From Spirosoma telluris (lineage in GTDB: Bacteria; Bacteroidota; Bacteroidia; Cytophagales; Spirosomataceae), in contig QLII01000001.1 of the NCBI GenBank assembly GCA_003259005.1, positions 7,183,001 through 7,247,000 on the forward strand: a stretch of 64,000 bases of DNA, read 5' to 3'. Below, piece after piece: positions 35,156 through 45,779 of this stretch. A program made the position numbers and the translations under genes. Each line of letters begins with the position of its first letter. Position 1 is the first letter of the stretch. The notes beneath the pieces were generated by a model, which had not been told where the DNA came from, did not search any database, and saw nothing but the letters and a program-made list of their open reading frames with translations.

Positions 35156-38100
35156 TTAATTTGGGTTTGTGGTTAAGAGTTGTTTTTTGAGCGGATCGAC
35201 CCCATCATAAAATTCACTCTCTTCATCGTTCGGATTCAGCGAAGAGGATGTAACGGAGGCTTTCCGCTGGACACTGGCAAAAATGACCGGCAGAATCAGC
35301 AGGGCGGCAAAGGCCGAGAAAAACAAACCGCCAATGACCGCCCGGCCCAGCGGAGCGGATTGGTCACCGGCTTCTCCCAGCCCGGAGGCCATGGGAATCA
35401 TCCCGGCAATCATGGCCAGCGAGGTCATCATGATCGGTCGTAGCCGCATGCCGCCAGCAGTAAGGGCCGCTTTGGTCGAATCGTTGTAGACCAGTCGCAA
35501 CTGCTCGGCATTGGTAATTAAGAGAATGGCATTGGCGACCGAAACCCCCACCGACATAATGATGCCCATGTAGGATTGTAAATTGAGCGTACTGCCCGTC
35601 AGGCTGAGCAGCCCCAGCGAACCGGCCAGTACCGCCGGAATCGTTGATAAAACGACGAAGGCCACCCCGAACGATTGGAAATTAGCCATCAGCACCAGGA
35701 AAATAACGACAATCGCCAGTCCCAAACCCGTTTGCAGGCTGCCCAGGGTTTCGCGAAGCAGTTGGGCCATGCCCTGTAACTCAACAAGGGTACCTTTGGG
35801 TGGGGTACCTAGCCCGTCAATGACTTGCTGTACATCGCGGGTAGCCGTTCCGAGGTCTTTATTGAAAATATTGGCCGATACCGTCACCAGTCTACGTGGG
35901 CCGCTGCGATCATATTCGCCCGGTACGGTGGTCCGCCGGATGGTGGCCACGTCGCCCAGCGTTGGTCGGAGCTGGCCTTTGACCAGGGGAATATTTTCCA
36001 TGTCTTCGGTTGAGCTCATCTCGTATTCGGGCAACTGGACCTGAACCTGATAGGCATATCCGGTTTTTCGGTCCAGCCACAGATTTTTGGCCGTGAATCG
36101 GCTCGATGAAGTAGCTGCGACCAGACTCTTAGCGATGTCATCAGCGGTAAGGCCGAACTGAGCCGCCTTAACCCGATCGAACTGAATATCCAGTGTAGGG
36201 TAATTCAACGGCTGCTTGATACGGATGTCCCGCAGGTAGGGGATGGCTTTCAGCCCTTCCTGTAACCGCCTGGCGTATGCCTGCCCATCTTCCAGACTTT
36301 TGCCGCCAACCTGTACTTCAATGGGCGTCGATGCACCCTGACTCATGATTTTGTCGGTCAACTCAATAGGTTCGTACGAGATACCTACCCCGGCAATTGT
36401 TTCTTTACGGCGGCCCGCAGGTCTTCCCGCAGGGCGTCCATACTGCCGGAATAGGCTTCGTTTAAGGCCACTTGTACCGTAGCTTCGTGAGGTCCTGTGT
36501 TAAACACATACAGGTTGCTTGTGCCGTAACTCGAAGGCGTCATGCCTACAAAGGCAGAAGAGATTTCTACATTCTCTTTGCCCACCAGTTGTTCGATAAT
36601 ACTCAGTACTCGCTGAACCCGCTCTTCTGTGCGTTCAATGCGCATGCCCTGGGGCGCTATGACCCGCAGTTGAAACTGTTTGGCGTTGCTTTTGGGCAGC
36701 ATGTCCTGGCCAATGTACATAAACAGCAGTCCCGCCAGCCCGAACGTAATCAGTACGTAGCTGCTAATGACCAGCGTTCGATGACGCATCAGCGTTTCGA
36801 CCAGCGCCAGGTAGCGGGATTTAAACTTATCGAAGCCTTTCAGTTCGTTTTTGGTCGTCTTTTCATAATGCGCATGGTTCTCAACCTGATCCAGTTCCTG
36901 CTGATTTAAGACCTGCACGGCTTCTTCGTGATCGCCCTTATGATGCGATTTCATCCACCAGTTTGACAGAACCGGTACGAGCGTCAGGGCTAGAAAAAAG
37001 GCCACGATCATGGCAAAGCCAATGGAGAGCGAGAGGGGCAAAAACATGGCCTTGGGTACGCCCGTCATCAGAAACGATGGCGCAAACACAGCCAGAATAC
37101 AGATCAGGATCAGAAATTCCGGGAAGGCAATTTCCAGGCAGGCATCATAAATCGCCCTGGCTTTGGGTTTGCCCATCTCCAGGTGCTGGTGAATATTCTC
37201 GATGGTTACCGTGGCTTCATCGACCAGAATCCCAATGGCCAGCGCTAGCCCCGACAGGGTCATGATGTTAATGGTCTGACCTGCTGCATTGAGTAGCATC
37301 ACCGACGCCAGTACCGCAATGGGAATCGTTAACACCACGATGAGTGAGCTGCGCCAATCGCGCAAAAACAACAGCACCGTGAGCCCCGTCAATACCGCCC
37401 CAATGATACCTTCGCTCATCAGGCCACTAACGGCATTGGAGACGTAGACCGACTGATCAAACGCATAGCTGAGACGAACATCATCGGGCAACAGGCTCTG
37501 CATCTCGGCCAGTTTGGCTTTCAGAGCCGTAACCACCGCCATCGTAGAGGCATCGCCCGTTTTAGTCACTGGAATGTAGACTGCCCGTTTCCCGTTAACC
37601 AGGGCATAGCCAACGGTCTGATCGGCAGCATCATTGACGGTGGCCACATCACCCAGTAGTACAGTAGGCCCGGTGCCCATTTTGAGAGGAATCTGCGCGA
37701 ATTCACTCACCGTATTGATGACCGAGTTGGAGGGTGTCATGTAGGCATAATCCTTCATGCGCACCACCCCGGCGGGTGAAATCTGGTTCGCCTTAACCAC
37801 CGACTGCACAATCTGGTCGGGCGTCAGGGCGTATGACTGCATCTTTGCCGGATCGACTTTAATCACGACGGTTCGCTCGTTGCCCCAAAAGGTGGCGGGG
37901 ACGACGCTCCCGGAATTTTGGCCAGCAGGGGCCTAATTTTGGTTGAAGCCAGATCCTGAATTTCGGACAATGACCGGGTTTTGGAATTGAACACGAGCTG
38001 ACCCACCGGCAGCGTTGACGCATCGAAGCGTACCACCACCGGGGTTGCGAACCGGGAGGCAGGTAGGATAACACCCGGCTGACCTGGTTGGCCACTTCGC

Positions 38101-38418
38101 CAGCCGCCTGCGCCATATTTGTATTCTCGTAGAAAGAACATTTGACCAGCGTTAGTCCCTGTACGTTCTTGACGTCTACGTCCTTCACCCCCGAAACATA
38201 CAGCATCTGGTTCTGGTAGCGGGTGGCAATAAAACCCTCCATCTGGGAGGGCATCATGCCCCGTAGGACTGCGCGATATAGATCGTTGGGGCGTTGAGTT
38301 TGGGGAAAATATCAACGGGAATGTTGAGCACGGCCATGACCGAGAACACCAGCATGCCCAGTACCAGCACGACAATGGTGACGGGTTTGGAGAGCGCAGA
38401 AGCGATGAGTTGGTTCAT
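35156..38418 (-). CDS. RND efflux permease (HAE1/AcrB-like), operon 1
   Basis: About 1,085 aa after repair. N-terminal helix [17 protein letters not shown], porter domain ([27 protein letters not shown]), central helices with [20 protein letters not shown] (the RND motif with the conserved Asp), second porter half ([18 protein letters not shown]) and terminal helices ([22 protein letters not shown]). It exports drugs, metals or lipophilic compounds with proton influx. Four one-base losses interrupt it: 38259-38262, 38041-38044, 37883-37890 and 36388-36391; each repairs to conserved sequence (Y-G-G-M-M-P, Q-P-P-V-V-V, P-F-x-G-N-E-R-T, L-P-G-V-G-I-S). Confidence 0.9.
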
Positions 38419-38429
38419 GCAAAGCGGGG

Positions 38430-39841
38430 TTATTTGGTGGTCAGTTTGATAAAATCCGTGAGGTCACCTTCGGCCGCTGATTTCAGCAGAAACGACCGCC
38501 ATACATTATTAGTCGTAACGAACTGGTCGATCTCGGCCCGGTTCAGTAGGGTAAAGGCCTGAGTGAATTCGTAGATGTTCGACAAGCCAGCCCGATAGCG
38601 GGCCTGAGCCTGGTTGTAGGCTGCCTGTGCGGCCCCCAATTGAATGGGAGCCTGTTGAGCGGCTTCATAGGCGGTCTGGATCTGAAGATCGGCCGTTTGC
38701 TGTTGCGCCTGAATACGAAGCACTTCCTGGTCATACTGGTACTGATCGGCCTGGGTTCGAAGTGCCTGGGCTTTGGTTTCCTGCCGGGTACGAAACACAT
38801 CACTAAATCGCCAGAGGGTGCTTACCCCCACGAAGTAGTTGGCGATCCGAAAAGGCAGACCCGCGCCCAGCGAGGAGTTATAGATAAAATTACCTTCGGG
38901 TGTGAGGTTATCGTTAATGCCGGACCCACGCGCCCAAAAGGACCCGTTCAGCGAGATGGAGGGTAAATACGATTTACGAATTGCTTCCGTACGAGCCTGA
39001 CTAACATCAATTTGGCGCCGGTAATAGACCAGTACGGGATGGTTCACCAGTTTTTCCGCTATAAAGGGGAAATTAGGGGGCAACGACGTTCGAAATGTAG
39101 TGGTGTCCAGCCGAAACGCCTGACCCGGTAGGCCCAGCCATTCGCCGAGTTGTACGCGTTGCTGCTGGGCCATCCGCCGACTCTCAATGAGGAGTAAGCG
39201 CGCTTTGGCCTGTTCAGCATCGGCGAGTACACTATCGACGCCCGGTCTTCGGCCCGAGCGGGTATTGGCCTGCATCACCGTTCGAAAGGCTTCTATGCGG
39301 GCCAGATTGGCCGCCTGCACGTTAACTGTCTGGTCAATGATCAACGTCATCAGGTAAGCATCGGCCACGCGAACCTGATGCCTAAATAGTTCCTGGAGGT
39401 AATCGGCATTGGCCCGCTCAATGGCCGACCTGGACAGGGCGACTTCGGCTTTGTTACGCCCAAACGTAATCGCCTTCCAGTTTACATTCAGGGAAGTCAG
39501 GCTACCCCAGACTGCATCGGCGGTCGGGCCATTGGCTTTAATCCCGCTTGACACCGAGTTGGTAGAGCCTTCATTGGGGAAGGTGGCCCCCGCACGTTGT
39601 TGGAGGTAGCATATAGAGCCTGCGCCTGAAAGGTGGCCGAAGGTAGGAAACTGGCTTTGCGTGCCGCCAGATCGGCTTTGGTTGCCTCCGTTTCGGCCAG
39701 TTTATTTTTAATGGATGGGTAGTTCTGGGTCGCCAGTTCCAGTGCTTTGGCCAGGGTCAGGGTTGAATCGGAAGGTGCCGGTTGTGCCAACAAGTTCCTG
39801 ATAATCAGTAGTGGTAGCAAGATAAGGCTGCGACTAAACAT
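38430..39841 (-). CDS. TolC-like outer-membrane efflux protein (OMF), operon 1
   Basis: About 470 aa. Signal peptide (MFSRSLILLPLLI), first OEP repeat (LTLAKALELATQNYPSIKNKLAETEATKADL) and second repeat (QTAYEAAQQAPIQLGAAQAAYNQAQARYRAG), giving the trimeric channel-tunnel that completes the RND complex. 12 nt from the RND start. A lost base in the C5 run 39587-39591 breaks the frame near residue ~84; adding it gives N-N-V-R-G-A-T-F-P-N-E-G. Confidence 0.9.
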
Positions 39842-39913
39842 GGGAGAACGCATACGCACGGGAGTCAGAATAAGCCATAAAAACATAAAATCACACTTGA
39901 TCAGCTTGCTCGG

Positions 39914-40183
39914 TTAAGGGCCTGTCCGGGCAGACAGCGTATGTAAATCCGTTGGTGTCACCCGGTTCTTCAGGACAGTAATGACGCTATCCTTTTGGGT
40001 GTTTTCCCGGCTACAACTCGATAATTGCTGCAGAAGCTGATTCGTTTCGGTTTCGCTGGCTTCCGAATCGAGTAGCCAGTGGGCATTCGGCCGGTAAAGC
40101 TGGTAGACGTTTATCGCCAGCGAAACCAGGAGCCCGATACCCAGGATAACCGCTAAGAAATTAAAGGTGGTAGTCCGCTTCAT
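39914..40183 (-). CDS. Small membrane-anchored hypothetical protein between kinase and OMF genes
   Basis: 89 aa with one N-terminal membrane helix (FNFLAVILGIGLLVSLAINVY) and a hydrophilic, coiled-coil-prone region (ETNQLLQQLSSCSRENTQKDSVITVLKNRV). Likely periplasmic. Same strand and operon direction as the kinase upstream and the efflux genes downstream; role unknown. Confidence 0.6.
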   Translation of the reverse strand: MKRTTTFNFLAVILGIGLLVSLAINVYQLYRPNAHWLLDSEASETETNQLLQQLSSCSRENTQKDSVITVLKNRVTPTDLHTLSARTGP

Positions 40184-40300
40184 ACATCCGAGCCGTTTTA
40201 GCCTTCGGCGACAAAGATGCAGTTGCGGAATTAGAGCGGTCTTAGCCCGAGATTAGAATTCATTAGAATGGCTGATTCGGGATCAGCGTGCGAAACCTGA

Positions 40301-41689
40301 CTAAGCCAAAAAAAGCGGTCTGGCCTCATAAGCGGGTAGCTCGATGCTCACGGTCGTACCCGTTGCCGGGGTAGAGATCAGGCTAATTTTGCCCCGGTGC
40401 CGTTGAATGATCTGCTGAGTGATGGCTAGCCCTACGCCAAAGCCCTCAGCCTGTCCTGCATTTTGCCCCCGGTACAAGGGCTCAAAAATATGGGGTTGAT
40501 CGTCGAGGGGGATGCCGATGCCCTGATCGGTTACAGTGATCACGTGCAGGGCATCGGCCGGCTGGGTAAACAGATCGACCCGAACGGCCAGCCGGGAGTA
40601 TTTGCAGGCATTGTCGATCACGTTTTGCAGGGCCGTCGTCAGCAGAATTTCATTCCCCATCACCACAAAAAAATCGTCGGCGGGCATCTCACCAAACTGA
40701 AACGAAATCGTGCAGCCCGCTCGCTTTCGTTTGACCTGACTAACCGCCGACATCACGCATTCCTCCAGTCGAATGGGGGTCATGGCCAGCGCCCCGTCGC
40801 TCGTTTTGGCCAGCTTCAGCAAGCTATTGGTCAAATCTATCAGCTTGGTTAATTCCCGCATGGCCACCTCCATACTGATTCGCCAGTCGGCAGGATCGGT
40901 ATCGTACTGATGGGAGGTTTCGAGCGTTCCCAGTACTGTCGTTAAGGGTGTGCGCAGTTCGTGGGAGGCATGGGAAACAAACTGCCGCTGATTCTCGAAC
41001 GTCGTTTGAAGCTGGGTCAATAATTGATTGAAGGTCATGGCCAGCTGGGCAATTTCATCCGTTTGATTCCCCTCATTTAGCCGAAGAGTCAGGTGGGCAT
41101 CCGACTGTACCCCTCTGACCCGGCTGACCATGTTGGCTAAGGGCCTTAGGAACAGCCCCACAAAGTACCAACCCGAGATCATGATCAGTAAAAAGCCCCC
41201 CAGATTGGCCACGAGCAGAATGACAAGCAGGTTTTGTTGTTTGGAATGGCCTAGTCGGTCGTAACCCGTCACAAAGATGGAATAGGGTAGGCCCCGATCC
41301 TGGTATACAATCCCAACGCCTTCATTCCGGTTGATGGTAAATTGAACGGATGAGCGTTTAGAAAGAGACGGAATATAGCGGGCTTCCTGTTGAACGTAAG
41401 CGGGCGTCTGGTTGGTAAAGATCAGCTTGCCCTGTTGATCGAAGATGCTTATATGCTCTTCGGTGAGGGTTTGCAGATCCGTGGCATTCAGGGCGCGATC
41501 CAGTACGCCCTGGCTGGAATGACGGGAAATCATGACCCGCCCAAACAGCCGGGCCTTTCCCTGCAACCGAACGGTGAAGCCCTGTTCCCGGTAGACCGAG
41601 TAAAATGTATAAACAAAGCTGGTGAAGGCAATCTGGATGGCCAGGCCGATAGCCGTAAACAGGATGGTTAATTTATGTCGGATCAACAT
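40301..41689 (-). CDS. Sensor histidine kinase (HisKA type) of the efflux locus
   Basis: 462 aa. Two membrane helices (~8-30 and ~150-172) flank a periplasmic sensor of ~115 residues; HAMP (FLRPLANMVSRVRGV...), HisKA with FVSHASHELRTPLTTVLG (phospho-His), then N box NVIDNACKYS, G1 VTDQGIGIPLDDQ and G2 FGVGLAI. It resembles metal or envelope-stress kinases of the CusS/BaeS type by layout. Gene order with the response regulator (25 nt upstream) and the RND operon implies that it controls the pump. Confidence 0.93.
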   Translation of the reverse strand: MLIRHKLTILFTAIGLAIQIAFTSFVYTFYSVYREQGFTVRLQGKARLFGRVMISRHSSQGVLDRALNATDLQTLTEEHISIFDQQGKLIFTNQTPAYVQQEARYIPSLSKRSSVQFTINRNEGVGIVYQDRGLPYSIFVTGYDRLGHSKQQNLLVILLVANLGGFLLIMISGWYFVGLFLRPLANMVSRVRGVQSDAHLTLRLNEGNQTDEIAQLAMTFNQLLTQLQTTFENQRQFVSHASHELRTPLTTVLGTLETSHQYDTDPADWRISMEVAMRELTKLIDLTNSLLKLAKTSDGALAMTPIRLEECVMSAVSQVKRKRAGCTISFQFGEMPADDFFVVMGNEILLTTALQNVIDNACKYSRLAVRVDLFTQPADALHVITVTDQGIGIPLDDQPHIFEPLYRGQNAGQAEGFGVGLAITQQIIQRHRGKISLISTPATGTTVSIELPAYEARPLFLA

Positions 41690-41714
41690 GGCCTCCAGCT
41701 ATAACATAAGAAGT

Positions 41715-42386
41715 TTACGAATCATGAAGCGAGTAACCCATGCCAATTACGGTGTGTAGGAGTTTGGGCGAAAATTCCTTGTCAATTTTCTTGCGGAGGT
41801 AGTTGATGTACACATCAATCACATTGGTGTTGGAATCAAAATCCGTATCCCAGACTCGTTCGGCCAGTTCGGCACGGGAAATGATTTTGCCTTTATGCAG
41901 CAGCATATACTCTAATAAGGCAAATTCTTTGGATGTCAGCTCAATTCGTTTTTCGGCCCGAGTAACTACTTTCGTATCTAAATTCAGGGTTAGGTCGGCC
42001 AGGCGCAGTACGGTCGAATGCTGGAGAACATGCCGTTTGGTAATGGCTCGAATCCGAAGGAGCAATTCCCGGAAGGCAAATGGTTTGGGCAGGTAGTCAT
42101 CCGCACCCGCGTCGAAGCCTTTGACTTTATCCTCCAGGGTGTCCAGCGCCGTCAGCATCAAAACCGGTGTTCGTTCGTTTTCCCGTTTGATCAGTCGACA
42201 TAAGTCAAACCCGTTTAAGGAAGGCAGGTTCACATCCAGAATGACGGCATCATACTCATTTTTCTGAAAGAGCTGTTTGCCAATGTAGCCGTCATAGGCG
42301 AGGTCGGTACTGAATGATTCCGCTTCCAGCCCTTTTTTGATAAATGACGCTAAACTAACTTCGTCTTCAACGACTAATATCTTCAT
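41715..42386 (-). CDS. OmpR/PhoB-family response regulator
   Basis: 223 aa from ATG at 42386 (MKILVVEDEVSLASF); a longer upstream reading adds an unlikely leader. Receiver domain with the acidic pair (EDE), phospho-Asp in AVILDVNLPSLNG, Lys in DYLPKPFAF, and a winged-helix DNA-binding domain (ELTSKEFALLEYML, SRAELAERVWD, NVIDVYINYLRKKID). First gene of the efflux run; pairs with the adjacent kinase. Confidence 0.95.
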   Translation of the reverse strand: MKILVVEDEVSLASFIKKGLEAESFSTDLAYDGYIGKQLFQKNEYDAVILDVNLPSLNGFDLCRLIKRENERTPVLMLTALDTLEDKVKGFDAGADDYLPKPFAFRELLLRIRAITKRHVLQHSTVLRLADLTLNLDTKVVTRAEKRIELTSKEFALLEYMLLHKGKIISRAELAERVWDTDFDSNTNVIDVYINYLRKKIDKEFSPKLLHTVIGMGYSLHDS

Positions 42387-42485
42387 GAGTTGATTACCTG
42401 GCAATTCAGACCGCCAAAGTAAGATAATAACAATTAAACTCATTACATGTCTAGTCCTCTCCCAATTTAGATTCTTTTGATTCTA

Positions 42486-42545
42486 CTAGATTCTTTTGGT
42501 ACTAGATGCCTGATTATCAGAATCAATAGAAACAAAAGAATCTAG
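42486..42545. repeat. Inverted repeat CTAGATTCTTTTG in a divergent promoter region
   Basis: Arms 42486-42498 and 42533-42545 are exact complements of 13 nt, between the response regulator (-) and the Crp-like gene (+). Related in sequence style (GATTCTTTTGATTCT) to the repeat at 10540-10670. Confidence 0.7.
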
Positions 42546-42588
42546 TTTGGTAAAGCACTAGTTAAACCTCAGATTATAGCCTCTTGCA

Positions 42589-43151
42589 ATGCGAACTCCG
42601 TATAGGGCCATGAACCAATTTATACCACTACAGGAAGACTCCTGGCTCCTCCTTAAGAACGTACTGGTTGAGCATCAACTGGCGAAAAGTGATCTACTCC
42701 TGCAACCTGGTCAGGTATGTAAACACATCTTTTTTCTTCAGACAGGGCTTTTGAGAAGTTTCTATCTCAAAGAGGGTGAGGAACGCAACGTGGCTTTTAC
42801 GCTCGAAAATGGTTTTGTTACGGATCTGAAAAGTTTACGCTCAGCGCAACCTTCCGATCTCAGTATTCAGGCACTTGAACCCTCAACCCTGGTTAGCATT
42901 CCTAAAAATGACTTACTCCAGTTGTATGAAAGGTCGCATCAACTGGAAGCTTTCGGTAGACGGCTATTAGAAAACCTGCTGGAGGAGCAGGAAGAATATG
43001 CGACCTGGTTTACGCTTTATTCCGCAAAAGAAAGGTATACCCAATTGGTTAAAAAGCAACCTGCTTTGGTACAACGAGTTTCCCTGGGCCATTTAGCCTC
43101 TTTTTGGGTATTCGCCGGGAAACGTTGAGCCGAATTCGTAAAATGAAATAG
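42589..43151 (+). CDS. Crp/Fnr-family regulator 1
   Basis: About 188 aa after repair; ATG at 42610 is an alternative start. Cyclic-nucleotide-binding-like fold (LLQPGQVCKHIFFLQTGLLRSFYLKEGEERNVAF) and a C-terminal helix-turn-helix. A lost T in the run at 43101-43105 ends the frame early; restoring it gives L-A-S-F-L-G-I-R-R-E-T-L-S-R-I-R-K-M-K, a typical HTH. It lacks Cys clusters for an Fe-S centre. The next gene (SnoaL-like, 43227) has a TGAC-N4-GTCA palindrome upstream that may be its operator. Confidence 0.85.
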
Positions 43152-43161
43152 AGCTTCTTTT

Positions 43162-43175
43162 TTGACTTTTGTCAC
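43162..43175 (+). promoter_or_regulatory. Palindromic candidate Crp/Fnr site upstream of the SnoaL gene
   Basis: TTGACTTTTGTCAC; the core TGAC-N4-GTCA is symmetric. It ends 51 nt before the start codon and 23 nt before a -7-like element at 43199-43206. Confidence 0.5.
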
Positions 43176-43198
43176 AGATTTTCAGCGAACGGACCAGC

Positions 43199-43206
43199 TA
43201 CTTTTG
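43199..43206 (+). promoter_or_regulatory. Candidate -7 element for the SnoaL gene
   Basis: TACTTTTG fits TAnnTTTG and lies 20 nt before the ATG, consistent with a short leader. Confidence 0.45.
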
Positions 43207-43226
43207 CATAAACAAAAAACTACGCA

Positions 43227-43661
43227 ATGGACGTTCAACAAATCAAACAACTGGTCGCTAACTTTATTGAAGACATCTGGAATCAACGGCAATACGAAAA
43301 ACTGGAGCTGTATCTTCATCCAGATTATGTCGACCATTCGCTCCCAACGACACTATCCCCAAACGGTTTAGGTCTGATCAAATGGATTCAGGCAACCAGC
43401 CAGTCTTTTTTGCACACGACACACATTGAGGACCAGGTTACAGAGGCCGGTAAGACAATTCTAAAGATTAAGATGCGGATGACCCACGTAGGTATCTGGC
43501 GGGGTATTGACGCGACTGGCGCTCAAGTTACGACGACGGGCTACCGGTTTTATCGGGTAGCGGATGGCAAAATCATTGAACATTGGGCTGCAATTGACGG
43601 AACAATCTTAGAAAACCAGCTTAAACAGCAGATTAACCAAGGATGTAAGCTCCCCGAATAG
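43227..43661 (+). CDS. SnoaL-like / ester cyclase-type protein
   Basis: 144 aa, the usual length for a SnoaL-like NTF2-fold domain. Blocks: NFIEDIWNQRQYEKLELYLHPDYVDHS, a substrate-cone strand GIWRGIDATGAQVTTTGYRFYRVADGKIIEHWAAIDG. Members bind small molecules; some are cyclases or isomerases, many are uncharacterised. Soluble. Downstream of Crp-like regulator 1 and of a palindromic motif. Confidence 0.85.
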   Translation: MDVQQIKQLVANFIEDIWNQRQYEKLELYLHPDYVDHSLPTTLSPNGLGLIKWIQATSQSFLHTTHIEDQVTEAGKTILKIKMRMTHVGIWRGIDATGAQVTTTGYRFYRVADGKIIEHWAAIDGTILENQLKQQINQGCKLPE

Positions 43662-43694
43662 GGCATCTGATGGGGGAATACACGATTCAACTGT

Positions 43695-45037
43695 TTACCG
43701 CTTCCGACCCGTTCGCCAACGCTTCTTTAACCAGTCGATGAACCCAAATTCAGAGTTCTTGATCGTGTTTTTTACTTCACTGATTTCTTTACCTGACTCA
43801 ATCGTAATCGCCCGTGACTTACTGATGCTCAGGATCTGAGAAGTATAGAGGCTTCGATGCCCGGACATAAGAAACGCAATGACACAGGATACGGCAGCAT
43901 AGGGGGCTACCGCTGCCCCAAATAATTCGATGGCCAGAATACTCGACGCAATGGGCGTATTGGTTGTTCCCGCCAGCAGGCTCACAAAACCAATGGCCGC
44001 AAATGTGCCCTGGTCCGCGCCAACCGCATGGCCAAAGAAGCTACCAGCAGTAGCCCCTATAAATAAAACCGGTGTAATGACACTACCACTCCGGCTAATA
44101 CTTAACGTAATAATCGTGAAGAGCGCTTTCAGGATAAAGGCGTACCCCAATACGGGTACACCTTTTATACTCCCCTCCATCAGATTAAGTCCTAGTCCCA
44201 GATAGTCCCGTGAAAAGAGTAGCGTCAATCCGGCGAGTAACACCCCGCCCAGTAACCCCTTCCAGGGACGCCAGATTGGAATGCGATTGGTGAAGGCAGC
44301 GCTACGTTGTATTGCACTGATTAAGGCGTAGGCGCACAAACCAAAGAAAATGCCACCGGCTAACAACCGGATGAAGAAGCCCTCTTCAAAGGTGGGGACA
44401 AAATTTAGTGGATAATAGAAGAACGTGACGCCTAAGGCCGATGAAACCTGATAGGCCGTAATAGATGCTACGAACGCAGGGAGTAGCACGTCATACAAAA
44501 TGACCCCTACGGCCAGCAGCTCGATACCGAACAGGGCACCGGCCAGCGGTGCGCCAAACACACAGGAAAACCCCGCACAGAAGCCGCATAAGACCATCTT
44601 TCGGTGGTCAATAGCATCCATTCGAAATAGATTGGCGCATACACTGCCAATGCCCGCTCCAATTTGAGCACACGGACTTTCTTTCCCGGCAGAGCCCCTG
44701 TTGCCAAAATGAGCGCAATATTGACGACTTTGGTCGGGATGAAACTGCCTTCTATTTTGCCGTAATTTTTGTTGATTGCCGCAATCAACGTATCGGTGCC
44801 AACATGCTTTTTCAATAAAAACTGACTCAGTAAGTTGGCCGTGAAAAAACTAAGGGGTAGTAAGTAAAATACGTGCTGATACTGGTTGCTTTGCTCGATA
44901 ACGAAATGAATAAAGAGAATAAATCCCGATGCCGCCAATCCCACCAAACACCCAATCAGACTGGAAATGAACAGCCATTTAAGGACGGTAAAAAATAGAA
45001 TCACCTCTTCATTAACGCGCATACACAAGGAACACAT
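43695..45037 (-). CDS. ClC-family chloride channel or exchanger
   Basis: About 447 aa after repair. ClC signatures: G-K-E-S-P-C-A-Q-I-G-A-G-I-G (the G-K-E-G-P filter loop, with Ser for Gly), GFCAGFSCVFGAPLAGALFGIE, and SISRSGSVITPVLFIGATAG (GxFxP-like region). The gating glutamate of the filter is present, so proton-coupled exchange is possible. A lost base in the run at 44685-44687 breaks the frame exactly inside the filter; one G restores it. The first ~50 residues give the N-terminal helix. Confidence 0.87.
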
Positions 45038-45161
45038 TTTACGGGTAAATGTCCTGAGGATTATCTACATTCATTGCCTTACCTTGCTATCAGGAACGTT
45101 TGCACTCAGTCTTTCGCTTACAGTGTAAAAATCGATTTTAGTAAATTTTAAAACAGCACCT

Positions 45162-45756
45162 ATGGGTGGTTATATAGCAATATGTTTGAGCTGGCTTTTG
45201 TTCGGCTTAATTCACAGTTTAAGTGCAGCCTACTGGTTTAAACGAAGGATTATAACGGCCAACCTTGTTCCTCAGCCATACTATCGGCTGATCTACAATG
45301 GCATAGCCCTGATAACATTTTTGCCAGTACTCTTTGTACTCCGGGGAGCTCCTGTCGACTGGCTTAGTCCCTGGCACGGCTCAATCTGGGGGGGAGCCTA
45401 CTTATTGGAGTTGGGTTGCTAGTTGGTCTGTTTGCCTTTAAAGAATATGATTTAGCTGATTTTTTTGGCTGGCCAACAAATGCCTCGCTTAAAGAAAGCG
45501 GGGGCTTCGGCAGGATGGCTTACTTCGGTACGTTCGTCATCCGTTATACCTGGGAATAATTATTGCTCTACTTGGCTTACTTGCCAATCAACCTGACTGG
45601 AAGCATCTCATTTTTAGTTTATCGGCATTTGCTTACTTGCGGGTAGGTATTTACTTTGAAGAACGTAAACTCGTTAAAACCTTTGGTGAAGACTACGTAC
45701 GCTATCAGCTACAGGTTCCAATGCTTTTCCCAAACCGATTCGCACCCCACAGATAA
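45162..45756 (+). CDS. ICMT/PEMT-like membrane methyltransferase-family protein
   Basis: About 199 aa after repair of two breaks: the G7 run at 45388-45394 and the G5 run at 45500-45504, each short by one base. Reading then gives 5-6 membrane helices and the C-terminal signature L-R-Y-V-R-H-P-L-Y-L-G ... YFEERKLVKTFGEDYVRYQ ... PNRF, as in isoprenylcysteine carboxyl methyltransferase/PEMT-like (NnrU-related) proteins. Substrate unknown; the motif binds S-adenosylmethionine in characterised members. Crp-like regulator 2 begins 24 nt downstream. Confidence 0.75.
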
Positions 45757-45779
45757 CGTATGCCCTTACCAGATAGACC

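Noticed and set aside
37000-38418. Interpreting the overlapping readings of the RND gene as separate genes or programmed frameshifts
   Set aside because: The breaks fall at plain homopolymers without slippery heptamers or pseudoknots, and repair to conserved sequence.
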